Shown here: positions 1 to 8,917 of the stretch, piece by piece | How positions within the stretch are numbered: position 1 is the stretch's first letter | Layout: the number at the start of each line of letters is the position of its first letter | Position numbers and translations under genes: made by a program | DNA from: Anaerobaca lacustris | GTDB lineage: Bacteria; Planctomycetota; Phycisphaerae; Sedimentisphaerales; Anaerobacaceae | Length of the DNA stretch: 64,000 bases | Assembly (NCBI RefSeq): GCF_030012215.1 | Contig: NZ_JASCXX010000002.1 | Span: 124,001 to 188,000, forward strand | Direction: 5' to 3' | Notes under the pieces: model-generated | Databases searched by the model: none | The model's input: only the letters and a program-made list of their open reading frames with translations | What the model was told of the DNA's origin: nothing

Positions 1-1
1 T

Positions 2-3000
2 GGCACCGGTGGCTTCGGTGGCACCGGTCAGGACGGACAGGACGGCCAGGATGGTGGAGACGGCCAGGCCGGCCAGGACGGCCAGGACGGCGGGCCGGGC
101 CTGAACGACGGCCCGGACGGCAACGGCGGCGCGGGCGGCGCCGGTGGCGCGGGCGGCAATGGTGGCCCCGGTGGCGCCGGTGGTGACGGCGGCAAGGGCG
201 GCGACGGCGGCGAGGCCCTCGGCGGCGCCATCTACTTCGGCGCCAACTGCCGACCGACGATTCGATTCCTTACCGTCACCGGTTGTGAAACCCTTCAGGG
301 CCTTGGAAATGCCGGCGGTCCGGCCGGCGCCGGTGGCGCCGGGGGCAACGGCGGCGTGGGCGCTGAGGGTGGCGCCGGGGGCACGGGCGAAACCGACGGC
401 GCCGAGGGCGCTGCCGGTGGCGACGGTGTCGGCGCCGATGGCGGCGCCGGTGGCGCCGGTGGCGAGATGGGGATCAACGGGCTGCGTTCGTGGGCCGGAG
501 CGATCTTCTTCGCCGAAGACTGCCACGTGGAAATGCACGACACGGCGATCAGCGGCAACTCGGCCCTCTGGACCGTGCCGACGATCTCGTATATCGGCGG
601 TGACGGTGGCGCCGGTGGCGCCGGCGGCAGCCCGGGCGGCAACGGGGGCGCCGGGGGCCCGGGTGGCAACGGCGAACCGGCTGGTGCCGGTGGTGCAGGC
701 GGTGCCGCAGGGGCCGATGGCGGGCCCGGTGGCGCCGGGGCAGCGGGCGTGATCCTTCGCAGCTTCACGACCAACTTCGGCGGCGCCAATGCCTATCTGT
801 CCAACTGTACCGTGGCCCTGACCAACACCACGATCAGCGGCAACCTCATCGAGGCCGACAGCGGCGGCGGCGAGTACTACGCCAACGACTGCACGGTCGA
901 GATGACGCGCTGTACCATCGAGGGCAACACGGCCGGCGTCCACGGCGGCGGCCAGGCATTCGAGGCAGGCGCCTCGATCGTCCTGGATCGAAGCAGCTAC
1001 TTCGACAACGAGGCCGGCGCCAACGGTGGCGGTCTGTTCCTCAGCTACAACGGCCGGCTCGAAGTCCGCGACAGCATGTTCATGGGCAACCGCACGGTGG
1101 CCTTGGGTGGCTACGGCGGCGGCATCTACGGCGGCGGCGTCTGGGACGAAGATCGTCTGGACTACTTCAACGGCGGCGCCCTGGACATTCGCAACAGCGA
1201 GTTCTCGAACAACGAGGCCGGCTACGGTGGCGGGCTCTACTGGTACGGACAGGACGCCAGCGTTCGGGTCGCCACCTCCGTGATCCGCGACAATACGGCC
1301 GCCGAAGGCGGTGGTCTCTACTGGAGTCGGGGCACGCCTGTGATCGAGAATTGCAGCATTCGAGGAAACCAGGCGACCGGGCCGCGGTACAACGTGTTCA
1401 CGCCGGCGCCCACGCCCGATCCGAACGATCCGACCACGTGGCCTCCTTCGAACGTCTGGCCCGATCCGGACGACCCGAACTCGATGTTCGATCCGAACGA
1501 TCCGTTCACTCCGCCGGACATCGTCGAAGTCAGGAGCACCGGGCTGGGGCTCGGTGGCGGTCTGGTTTGCTGGTCGTCCAATGCCCTGATCCAGAACTGC
1601 TTCATCAATGAGAACGCGGCACAGGGGACCGGCGGCGGTGTCTTCTTCGGCGGCGACCCCTACACCCCGAGGTTGAAGAACTGCCTGATCAAGGGCAACA
1701 GCGCCACGGTCGACGGCGGTGGCATCGCCTCGCACTGGTTCGCAGCGCCGATGATCGAGAACTGCACGATCGCCGAAAACCGGGCCCTGGGGACCGGCGG
1801 CACCGGCCGCGGCAAGGGCGGCGGCATGGCCTGCTCGCACAGCAGCAATACGGTGCTGATCAACAGCATTCTGTGGGCCAATCAGGCCGCGCAGGGTTCG
1901 CAGATCTCGATCGGCAGCGAAAGCGATCCGGTGTACATCCAGCGTCCCGCGACGCTGACCGTCTCTTACAGCGCCATTCAGTACGGACGGCCGGGCGTGC
2001 ACATCGAGTCCGGCCGGACCCTCAATTGGCTCCAGGGCAACATCGAGTCCGATCCGTTGTTTGTCGATTCCTACTTCCTCAGCCAGATCGCGGCCGGACA
2101 GAGCCAGAACAGCCCCGCCGTCAATGCCGGCAGTGCCACCGCGGCCCAGCTTGGCCTGGCCGATGCGACCACGCGAACCGACGGCGTGCCCGACGCCGGC
2201 GTCGTGGACATGGGCTTCCATCACCCCATCGCCATGGCGCTGTTCACGATGACGGCCGAAGTGCTGCCCAATCCGATTGATGGACAGCTTCACGGCTCGA
2301 TCAGTCCGGCGTTCGCGGTAGCCTATGAAGGGGCCGCCAACAACGTCGTGAACCTGGTGGCTACGCCCGAACGGGGTTACACGGTCAGCAAGTGGACGGG
2401 GACGGACAACGACGCTTCGACGGCGCTGACCAACACCGTCACCCTCACAAGGGACCGCCGCGTCACGGTGACGTTCGAGAGGCGGCGATCGCACATGGTC
2501 ACGGTGCCGGGCGATTATCTGACGATTCAGGATGCCGTTCTGGCGGCGATGGAAGGCGACACGATCGTGGTCGATCCGGGGACCTACTACAGTGGGTTCG
2601 AAGGCATTGCCCTGGCCATTGACAGGGCCGTGACAATCACGTCAAGGAACCCGGAGGACCCGAGCGTTGTAGCCGCGACGATCATTGACGGTCTCAACAC
2701 GTTGGACAACACCGACTATAGCAATATCGGCGTGGTGTTCGGGCCGGAAGCGGACCGCAACACCGTGCTCAACGGATTCACCATTCAGAACTGTGGGGGC
2801 TTCGCCCAGGACGGGCTCGACGGCGACCGTGACGATGGCCGGCCCAACGGCGGCGACGGTGCACCGATTCAGGGTGCGGCCGTCATCGTGCTTCCCGGTG
2901 CGGCGCCCGTGATCAAGAATTGCGTCTTCCGCAACAATGTGGCCATCGCCGGCAACGGTGGCAGCGGCGTGGATGCCGACGACACGGCCAACGCCGGTCG

Positions 3001-5782
3001 CGGCGGCTGGGGCGGTTGGGCCCGCGGCGGCGCCGTCTACCTTGCCGTCGGCACCAACGCGAAGTTTGTCAACTGCACTATCGAGAACAACTTCGTCCGG
3101 GGCGGCGACGGCGGCAATGGCGGCAACTACTCCGACGATGGCGGCCGGGCCAATTACGGTGGCAACTACGTCCCGCCGGCCCCGATCGACATCGATCCGG
3201 ACAGCTTTGCCGTCACGGTCGCGTCGCAGGACCTGTGGCGGGTATGGCAGTGGGACGACGCCTTCAGCGTCGAGACCACGTTTGGCACGCGGCCGTACTC
3301 TGCCGCCACGGGGATCATCAACAACACCGGGGCGTACTTTGGGCCCCAGCGCTGGTATTCCGGCTATGGCGGCGGCGTCTACATTGACCAGAGCAGCAGC
3401 GCCGAGTTCATCTCCTGTACGATCCGGGGCAACCGTTCCTACGGCGGCATCAGCGGCCAGGGCGGCGCGACCAGTTCGGGCCGATTCGAGGAGCCGTTGA
3501 TCCCGTTCCAGATGCCGTCCTACGGCGCCGGTGTCTATTGTGCGGCCGGGGCGAACGTGGTCTTCACCAGTTGCACCTTCGAGGACAACGTGGCCTCCCC
3601 GACGACGGCCGGGCAGGACCCAAACTTCAGCCTCGATCCGTACGTCAGCTTCGGCGGCGGCGTCGCAGCCGAAGGCACAGCCAACTTGACGTTCATCGAC
3701 TGCAACTTCGTTGACAACACCGCCGTCACCGGGGCCGGCATCTACGTCGTCGATTCGGGTGTCAGCGTCGTTGACTGCAACGTGGCGCAGAACACGGCCC
3801 TTCGCGGCGGTGGCCTGGCCGGCATGGGCGGGTCCATCGGTGTGGCCGGAGGCCGTTTCTGGAACAACTGGGTGGTCGGTGACGTGAACGATCCGAACGA
3901 TCAAACCAATGTCCCTGTCGGCGGTGGCATGTTCTTCTCGGCGGCCAGTGCCCTGGTCGAGGACTGTGAGATCGCCGGCAACATCTCGGACGGCTCCGGC
4001 GGCGGAGTGTATCTGCGAGGCCAGAGCGCCGTGCAGATCGTCAACTGTCTGATCCGCAACAACCGGGCCTTCCGCGACGGCGGCGGCGTCTCGACCAACT
4101 GGTACGCCGAACCGACGATCCGCAACTGCACGTTCGTCACCAACGCGGCGCCGGGCATGCCCGACGATCCGAACAACACCGGGTTTGGCGGCGCCATCTT
4201 CTGCGGCTACCTCAGCCACGCGACAGTGGTCGACTCGATTCTCTGGGGCAACGTCGCCCGTCTGGGCGGGGAGTTGGCCGTGGGCAGCGGGTTCGAATTC
4301 AGTCCGCTCTGCGGCACGCTTCGCGTCTCGTACAGCAACATCCGCGTCGGGGCCAACGATGTCTGGGCCGACCCGGGTTGTACGCTTGCCTTCGGTGACG
4401 GCATCCTCCGCACCGACCCGCTGTTTGTCAGCGGCATCCTGGGCGACTTCTATCTGAGCAACCGCAACGCCGGCCAGTCGCGAACGAGTCCGGCCGTCAA
4501 TGCGGGCAGCGACTTCGCCGGCAACGTCGGCATGTCGCGGTCCACGACCCGCACCGACCACGTCCCCGACACCGGTCGGGTGGACATGGGGTATCACTAT
4601 CCGTTCCTCGAGCCGTGCAAGTTCTGCGATCTGGTCTTCGACGGGATCATCAACTTCCAGGACTTCGCCGCCTTTGCCACCCGGTGGCTCGACGAGAACT
4701 GCTCCGAGGCGAACGGATGGTGCGGCCAGGCTGACGTGACGTTCGATTCCCGTGTGAATGCCCGCGATCTGATGGTCCTGGCCGACTGCTGGCTGGTTCA
4801 GGATACAACGCCGCCGGCGCCGAACCCGGCCGAGTGGGACGAGTTGCCTCGTTTGTCCGGCGGCACGGCGCGGATGGTCGCCAAAGAGGCGATCGACGCG
4901 TGGGGTTGGCCGGTCGAGTACTACTTCGAGAACGTCAGCGGCGGTGGCCACGACAGTGGCTGGCAGAGCAGCCGGATCTACAACGACACGGGCCTGTCGA
5001 GCGCCGGGCAATACGGCTACCGCGTCAAGGCACGCGACGCGCTGGGCAATGAGACGAGGTTCTCGGCGGTCCGCTACGCCGGCACGGCCGACAGGGTCCC
5101 GCCCGCGCCCGAGCCCTACATCCTGCCGAATGCGGTGGTGACGTCGCAGACGATCACGATGACCGCCACGGAAGCGTACGACATCAGCGGCGTGCAGTAC
5201 TTCTTCGATACGAATACGCCGGGCGCCAACGATAGCGGATGGATCGATACGAACACCTACACCGATGCCAACCTGGCGCCGGGGATGACGTACTGCTACC
5301 GCGTCAGGGCCAGGGATATGTCGGCCAACCAGAACGAGACCCCGTACTCCGCCTGGCGATGCTTCACGACGGCGATCCCGGATGAAACAACGCCGCCGGA
5401 GCCGAACCCGATGGCGTTCGACCCGAACGGTCTGCCGCGCGAGTACGACTTCGACGGCTCTGCGAATACGGCGTTCGACTACTACGTAGAGATGATGGCG
5501 GTGACCGCCACCGACGACAGCGGCGTGGTCGAATACTACTTCGAGTGCAAACAACACAGCCGGGTCTACCCCGATGGCTTCAGCAGCGGTTGGCAGGCCG
5601 ATCCGGTCTGGCGCGTTCCCGTCGGCAGACAGGGACAGGGGCTCGAGTTCCGTGTCCGGGCCCGCGACGCCTCGGGCAACATGACGGCCTGGTCGCCGTG
5701 GGTGATGGCGCTGCCCAGGCCGAACCAGCCGGCTTTGGAGGACGCCGAGGCCGCCGCAGGGGGTGGGGCGGCTGCACAATAG
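2..5782 (+). CDS. Giant secreted beta-helix protein with Gly-rich patches and dockerin-like module (5' end outside window)
   Basis: The frame is open from the first bases of the window to TAG at 5780-5782, so 1926 residues of a longer protein are visible and the N-terminus is missing. Order of parts: Gly-rich GGAGG/GGNGG patches (about nt 2-230, 320-470, 600-750) between beta-strand segments; a first parallel beta-helix with repeated NCTI/GGG rungs (about 780-2200); an InlB-B-like repeat (about 2230-2490, GYTVSKWTG); a second beta-helix opening with VPGDYLTIQDAV (about 2500-4600); a dockerin-like module with two calcium-loop-like segments (about 4615-4805); and three Ig/fibronectin-like modules each opening with a PPAP/PPEP-type motif (4805-5720). 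Both helix halves end in closely similar text (SPAVNAGS ... VDMGxHxP), which indicates internal duplication. A role as a surface or extracellular carbohydrate-binding/adhesion protein is inferred; no catalytic residues were identified. Confidence 0.85.
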   Translation, partial: GTGGFGGTGQDGQDGQDGGDGQAGQDGQDGGPGLNDGPDGNGGAGGAGGAGGNGGPGGAGGDGGKGGDGGEALGGAIYFGANCRPTIRFLTVTGCETLQGLGNAGGPAGAGGAGGNGGVGAEGGAGGTGETDGAEGAAGGDGVGADGGAGGAGGEMGINGLRSWAGAIFFAEDCHVEMHDTAISGNSALWTVPTISYIGGDGGAGGAGGSPGGNGGAGGPGGNGEPAGAGGAGGAAGADGGPGGAGAAGVILRSFTTNFGGANAYLSNCTVALTNTTISGNLIEADSGGGEYYANDCTVEMTRCTIEGNTAGVHGGGQAFEAGASIVLDRSSYFDNEAGANGGGLFLSYNGRLEVRDSMFMGNRTVALGGYGGGIYGGGVWDEDRLDYFNGGALDIRNSEFSNNEAGYGGGLYWYGQDASVRVATSVIRDNTAAEGGGLYWSRGTPVIENCSIRGNQATGPRYNVFTPAPTPDPNDPTTWPPSNVWPDPDDPNSMFDPNDPFTPPDIVEVRSTGLGLGGGLVCWSSNALIQNCFINENAAQGTGGGVFFGGDPYTPRLKNCLIKGNSATVDGGGIASHWFAAPMIENCTIAENRALGTGGTGRGKGGGMACSHSSNTVLINSILWANQAAQGSQISIGSESDPVYIQRPATLTVSYSAIQYGRPGVHIESGRTLNWLQGNIESDPLFVDSYFLSQIAAGQSQNSPAVNAGSATAAQLGLADATTRTDGVPDAGVVDMGFHHPIAMALFTMTAEVLPNPIDGQLHGSISPAFAVAYEGAANNVVNLVATPERGYTVSKWTGTDNDASTALTNTVTLTRDRRVTVTFERRRSHMVTVPGDYLTIQDAVLAAMEGDTIVVDPGTYYSGFEGIALAIDRAVTITSRNPEDPSVVAATIIDGLNTLDNTDYSNIGVVFGPEADRNTVLNGFTIQNCGGFAQDGLDGDRDDGRPNGGDGAPIQGAAVIVLPGAAPVIKNCVFRNNVAIAGNGGSGVDADDTANAGRGGWGGWARGGAVYLAVGTNAKFVNCTIENNFVRGGDGGNGGNYSDDGGRANYGGNYVPPAPIDIDPDSFAVTVASQDLWRVWQWDDAFSVETTFGTRPYSAATGIINNTGAYFGPQRWYSGYGGGVYIDQSSSAEFISCTIRGNRSYGGISGQGGATSSGRFEEPLIPFQMPSYGAGVYCAAGANVVFTSCTFEDNVASPTTAGQDPNFSLDPYVSFGGGVAAEGTANLTFIDCNFVDNTAVTGAGIYVVDSGVSVVDCNVAQNTALRGGGLAGMGGSIGVAGGRFWNNWVVGDVNDPNDQTNVPVGGGMFFSAASALVEDCEIAGNISDGSGGGVYLRGQSAVQIVNCLIRNNRAFRDGGGVSTNWYAEPTIRNCTFVTNAAPGMPDDPNNTGFGGAIFCGYLSHATVVDSILWGNVARLGGELAVGSGFEFSPLCGTLRVSYSNIRVGANDVWADPGCTLAFGDGILRTDPLFVSGILGDFYLSNRNAGQSRTSPAVNAGSDFAGNVGMSRSTTRTDHVPDTGRVDMGYHYPFLEPCKFCDLVFDGIINFQDFAAFATRWLDENCSEANGWCGQADVTFDSRVNARDLMVLADCWLVQDTTPPAPNPAEWDELPRLSGGTARMVAKEAIDAWGWPVEYYFENVSGGGHDSGWQSSRIYNDTGLSSAGQYGYRVKARDALGNETRFSAVRYAGTADRVPPAPEPYILPNAVVTSQTITMTATEAYDISGVQYFFDTNTPGANDSGWIDTNTYTDANLAPGMTYCYRVRARDMSANQNETPYSAWRCFTTAIPDETTPPEPNPMAFDPNGLPREYDFDGSANTAFDYYVEMMAVTATDDSGVVEYYFECKQHSRVYPDGFSSGWQADPVWRVPVGRQGQGLEFRVRARDASGNMTAWSPWVMALPRPNQPALEDAEAAAGGGAAAQ

Positions 5783-5819
5783 CCGCGGTCCGAAAGGCCG
5801 CGTAACGAAGATTTCGCTT

Positions 5820-5852
5820 AGCCCCGGTCGTCAGTGGCCGGGGCTGAGTTTT
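5820..5852 (+). terminator. Intrinsic terminator after the beta-helix gene
   Basis: A perfect 8-bp stem (AGCCCCGG at 5820-5827 pairing with CCGGGGCT at 5838-5845) with a 10-nt loop is followed by GAGTTTT. It starts 38 nt after the stop codon. Confidence 0.6.
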
Positions 5853-5950
5853 GCGCTGCCGCAAAGCGACCGGTTGTGTGGCGTGATATGAAGCGGGCCG
5901 ACGCAATGGATCGTTGCGCCGGCCCGATGGGATCGAGGCAATTGTATGGG

Positions 5951-7279
5951 CTACTTGATCCTGGCCTTGAGGGCCTGGTAGCCGTAGTGCATCATCAGAT
6001 GGTCCAGGATGATCAGCGCCGTGAAGTTCTCGGCCACCGGCCAGATCCGCGCGACGATGGTCGGGTCGCGTCGCGTGATGGCCGCCAGTTGCGTGTTCTC
6101 CTGGGTGTATTTGTCGATGGTCTTCTGCGGCTTGTCGATTGTGGGCGTCGGCTTGACCGCCAGGCGCGCGACGATGGGCTGGCCCGTGGTCAGCCCGCCC
6201 GTGATGCCGCCGGCGTTGTTGGACTCGAAGACCACCTCGCCGTCGACGGCCCGCATCTGGTCGTTGTTCTGATAGCCGGTCATGTCCTTGACCGCGAACC
6301 CCGCGCCGATCTCGACGCCCTTGACCGCGCCGATGCCGAGCATGCGGCCGAGTTCGGCGTCGAGCTTGTTGAAGACCGGCTCACCCAGTCCCACCGGGGC
6401 GCCGAGGACGACCACTTCGACCAGTCCGCCGGCCGAATCGCCGCCGGCCGAGATCCTGTTGCAGGCGTCGACCATGGCCTGTCCGGCGTCGATGTCGGGA
6501 CAGTTGACCACCGCGTGGACCCCGTACTTGTCGCGGACCTCCGCGGCGCTCATCTGCGGGGCCTTGTCGCGAATCGGGTCGATCTCCTGCTCGATCTGGG
6601 CCATGACCGCCGCCTTCTCCAGGAACCGCATGTCCATCGTGATGCGGCCCTTGACGTAGACCTCCTGATAGAACGGGTCGAGGGCGTGCCGCATCGCCTT
6701 GTAGCGGTCGGTGGATTCCAGCGCCCGCTCGTAGGGCACGTCGGGACATCGGACGCCGGCGATCTCCTTGACATAGGAGAAGACCTCGATCCCGCATTGC
6801 TTGAGGATCTTCTTGGCGACGTAGCCGGCCGCAACGATCGTCGATGTGTACCGCCCGCTGAAGATGCCGGCGCCGATCGCGTCGTCGTCCGGGCCGTACT
6901 TGACGAAGCTCGCATACGAGGCATGGCCGGGTCGCGGCGTGCGGTTCGTGTCCTGGTACTGCTTGATGTGGATGAAGTGCCGGTCCAGATTCGGGATCAG
7001 GATGACCAGCGGTGTGCCGTTGGTGTGGTTCTTGTTGCCGGCGTTCTCGATCGTGTCGGCGGCGTTGAGACCCGCGTAGATGATCGGCAGGTCCGGCTCC
7101 TTGCGCGGGCTGCTCAGCTCGTCGGCGCCGGGCTTTCGCAGCAGGAGATCGCCGTAGATTTCCTGCTCGGTGAGCAGCATCCCCGGCGGCACGCCCTGGA
7201 GCGTACTGGAGAGCCCTTCCTGATACGAACCGCCTGCGACGGTAAGCTGAAAGTTGTGTCCAAGGTGACATCCAAGCAT
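5951..7279 (-). CDS. aroC: Chorismate synthase-like protein, divergent
   Basis: 442 residues, longer than the usual 350-400. Chorismate synthase converts 5-enolpyruvylshikimate-3-phosphate to chorismate using reduced FMN. Family landmarks: RPGHA at residues 116-120, an SGRYT segment where most enzymes have SSARET, VAAGYVAKKIL, the central PVGLGEPVFNKLDAEL block, and SNNAGGITGG near the C-terminus. The N-terminal signature usually read as GESHG appears here as GGSYQEG (residues 16-22), so the first catalytic histidine is replaced by Tyr19. There is also an insertion after residue 70. ATG at 7279 is preferred over TTG at 7297 because GGAAAGGGG lies at the right distance upstream. It lies 130 nt downstream of aroA on the same strand, so the two probably form an operon. 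The family call is firm; activity is less certain. Confidence 0.85.
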   Translation of the reverse strand: MLGCHLGHNFQLTVAGGSYQEGLSSTLQGVPPGMLLTEQEIYGDLLLRKPGADELSSPRKEPDLPIIYAGLNAADTIENAGNKNHTNGTPLVILIPNLDRHFIHIKQYQDTNRTPRPGHASYASFVKYGPDDDAIGAGIFSGRYTSTIVAAGYVAKKILKQCGIEVFSYVKEIAGVRCPDVPYERALESTDRYKAMRHALDPFYQEVYVKGRITMDMRFLEKAAVMAQIEQEIDPIRDKAPQMSAAEVRDKYGVHAVVNCPDIDAGQAMVDACNRISAGGDSAGGLVEVVVLGAPVGLGEPVFNKLDAELGRMLGIGAVKGVEIGAGFAVKDMTGYQNNDQMRAVDGEVVFESNNAGGITGGLTTGQPIVARLAVKPTPTIDKPQKTIDKYTQENTQLAAITRRDPTIVARIWPVAENFTALIILDHLMMHYGYQALKARIK

Positions 7280-7409
7280 TGCGAATCCCCTTTCCAAGTC
7301 GGGTTGTCAATATCAAGTGGATTTTACAATCCAGGGCCGCGCAAAGCAAGCGCACGTGCCCTTGGCAGGGAGTGTTTCGGCCTCGACGATGGCGGCGGCG
7401 GCCCGACGA

Positions 7410-8690
7410 TCAGTCCAGCAGCGTCATGTCGGCCCCGACCGACTGCATCAGGTCCACGAAGTCCGGGAAGGTCACGGCGACGGCCTCGGCCGTATCGATG
7501 GTGCACGGCGCGTCGAGCCCCATCGCGCCTATGGAAAGCGCCATGACGATGCGATGGTCGCTCCATCCGTCCAGGTGGGCCGCCTTCAGCTTGCTGTGAT
7601 GCACGACCAGGCCGTCGGGCAGCTCCTCGACACGGGCGCCCATCTTCGCCAGCTCCCGGGCCATGCACGCGATCCGGTCGGTCTCCTTCATCCGCGCCTG
7701 CGGCACGTTGACCAGACGCGTGGTCCCTTCGGCGTAGGCGCCGACCACCGCCATCGCCGGCAGGGCGTCGGGCGTGGCATTCATGTCGATCTCGACACCC
7801 TTGAGCGAGGCGGCCCTGACCGTGATGGCGTTGGCGTCGATGGAGATGTCGGCCCCCATGGCCCGCAGGTAGTCCACCACGCCCTTGTCCGGCTGGCTGT
7901 CGGCGAAGTCCAGTCCGTCGAGTGTGATCTCGTCGGCGAAGAGGGCCCCGGCGCAGAGAAAGAAGGTCGCGCTGGAGAAATCAGCCGGGACCGGCATGTC
8001 ATACGGCTTGTACCGCTGCCCGCCCTGGACGCGGAAGCGGCGCATCCGGTCGTTCTCGTAGGCGATCCCTTGCTTGTCGAGCCAATCGAGGGTCATCTGC
8101 ACGTAGCCCGGCTCGTTGAGCAGCGTCACGTCGATCTCCGTGTCACCGGCTGCCAGCGGCGCGCACATCAGCAGGCTCGTGACATACTGGCTGGTCTTGG
8201 CCTCGATGGAGGTGTGGCCGCCCTTGAGCTGTCCGCCGACGCGGACGGGGGCCTTGCCGTTGCCCTTGAGACTGACGCACTCGGCGCCGAGGTCCTGCAA
8301 TGCCTCCAGCAGGGGGCCGACCGGGCGCGTCTGGATCTGGGCGTCGCCGGTGAAGGTCGTTCTCTGGCCGCGCTCGGCGAGGGCGGCCGAACCCATCGCG
8401 ATCCGCAGGGTCGTGCCGCTGTTGAGCACGTCGATCGTCTCGGCCGGCGGGACGATCCGACCGCCGACGCCGGAGACCTTCCACAGGCTCGAGTCGCTCG
8501 TGTCGATCTCGGCGCCGAGCGCCCGATAGCAGCGCACGGCCGCCTCGCTGTCGCCCGACAGCAGGGGGTTGTGGATCAGGCTTCGGCCGTCGGCCAGTGC
8601 AGCGACAGCCACGGCGCGGATCGTGTGCGACTTCGACGCCGGGATCAGAACGCTGCCGCGCAGTCGCGACCTTCTCGAAACAAGCTGCAT
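7410..8690 (-). CDS. aroA: 3-phosphoshikimate 1-carboxyvinyltransferase (EPSP synthase)
   Basis: 426 residues, normal for the family. It transfers enolpyruvate from PEP to shikimate-3-phosphate in the shikimate pathway in the cytoplasm. Visible motifs: PASKSHTIR (residues 17-25, substrate lysine), LNSGTTLR, TGDAQIQTRPVGPLLEAL (GD...RP block), KTSQYVTSLLM, the MKETDR segment and the SDHRIVMAL segment near the C-terminus. Start: ATG at 8690 with GAGGTG just upstream; GTG at 8696 overlaps that ribosome site and is less likely. aroC-like follows on the same strand, so two consecutive pathway steps are encoded together. A good promoter lies at 8736-8763. Confidence 0.95.
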   Translation of the reverse strand: MQLVSRRSRLRGSVLIPASKSHTIRAVAVAALADGRSLIHNPLLSGDSEAAVRCYRALGAEIDTSDSSLWKVSGVGGRIVPPAETIDVLNSGTTLRIAMGSAALAERGQRTTFTGDAQIQTRPVGPLLEALQDLGAECVSLKGNGKAPVRVGGQLKGGHTSIEAKTSQYVTSLLMCAPLAAGDTEIDVTLLNEPGYVQMTLDWLDKQGIAYENDRMRRFRVQGGQRYKPYDMPVPADFSSATFFLCAGALFADEITLDGLDFADSQPDKGVVDYLRAMGADISIDANAITVRAASLKGVEIDMNATPDALPAMAVVGAYAEGTTRLVNVPQARMKETDRIACMARELAKMGARVEELPDGLVVHHSKLKAAHLDGWSDHRIVMALSIGAMGLDAPCTIDTAEAVAVTFPDFVDLMQSVGADMTLLD

Positions 8691-8735
8691 CGTCACCTCT
8701 CTGTCTGGAAGTTGCCTTAAGCGAATCGCCGCGCC

Positions 8736-8763
8736 AGTATACCGTGAGCCATCGACCCGTCAA
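8736..8763 (-). promoter_or_regulatory. Sigma-70-like promoter for aroA-aroC
   Basis: On the minus strand TTGACG (8763-8758), a 16-nt spacer and TATACT (8741-8736) lie about 45 nt upstream of the aroA start. Each hexamer matches consensus at five of six positions. Confidence 0.6.
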
Positions 8764-8787
8764 GGCCTCGGGCCGTTCAGAAGGGTC

Positions 8788-8816
8788 TTGACAGGCACGC
8801 AAGCGGCTCGGACAAT
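8788..8816 (+). promoter_or_regulatory. Sigma-70-like promoter for the Tat isomerase-like gene
   Basis: Perfect TTGACA (8788-8793), 17-nt spacer, GACAAT (8811-8816). It is divergent from the aroA promoter and about 100 nt upstream of the next + strand gene. Confidence 0.5.
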
Positions 8817-8917
8817 CCGCATGTGGTCCCTCGCGAGCCGCCCTTGGGAGGGGCCGAACGACTCGAAGGCCCTGCGACGGTCTGTGTGGGGCGCCGACAT
8901 TCTGGGAGGACGACGTC

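Noticed and set aside
2-780. Collagen-like or tandem minisatellite repeat
   Set aside because: The Gly-rich patches follow GGxGG rather than strict Gly-X-Y over long runs and are not exact tandem copies, so they are described as part of the protein.
2642-5779. 1045-residue open frame on the minus strand
   Set aside because: Mirror of the beta-helix gene. Its content is an Arg/Val/Asp-rich antisense pattern caused by high GC, with no family features; the + strand has clear domains.
5834-7546. 570-residue + strand frame over aroC-like
   Set aside because: Antisense of a gene with conserved motifs; composition typical of a shadow frame.
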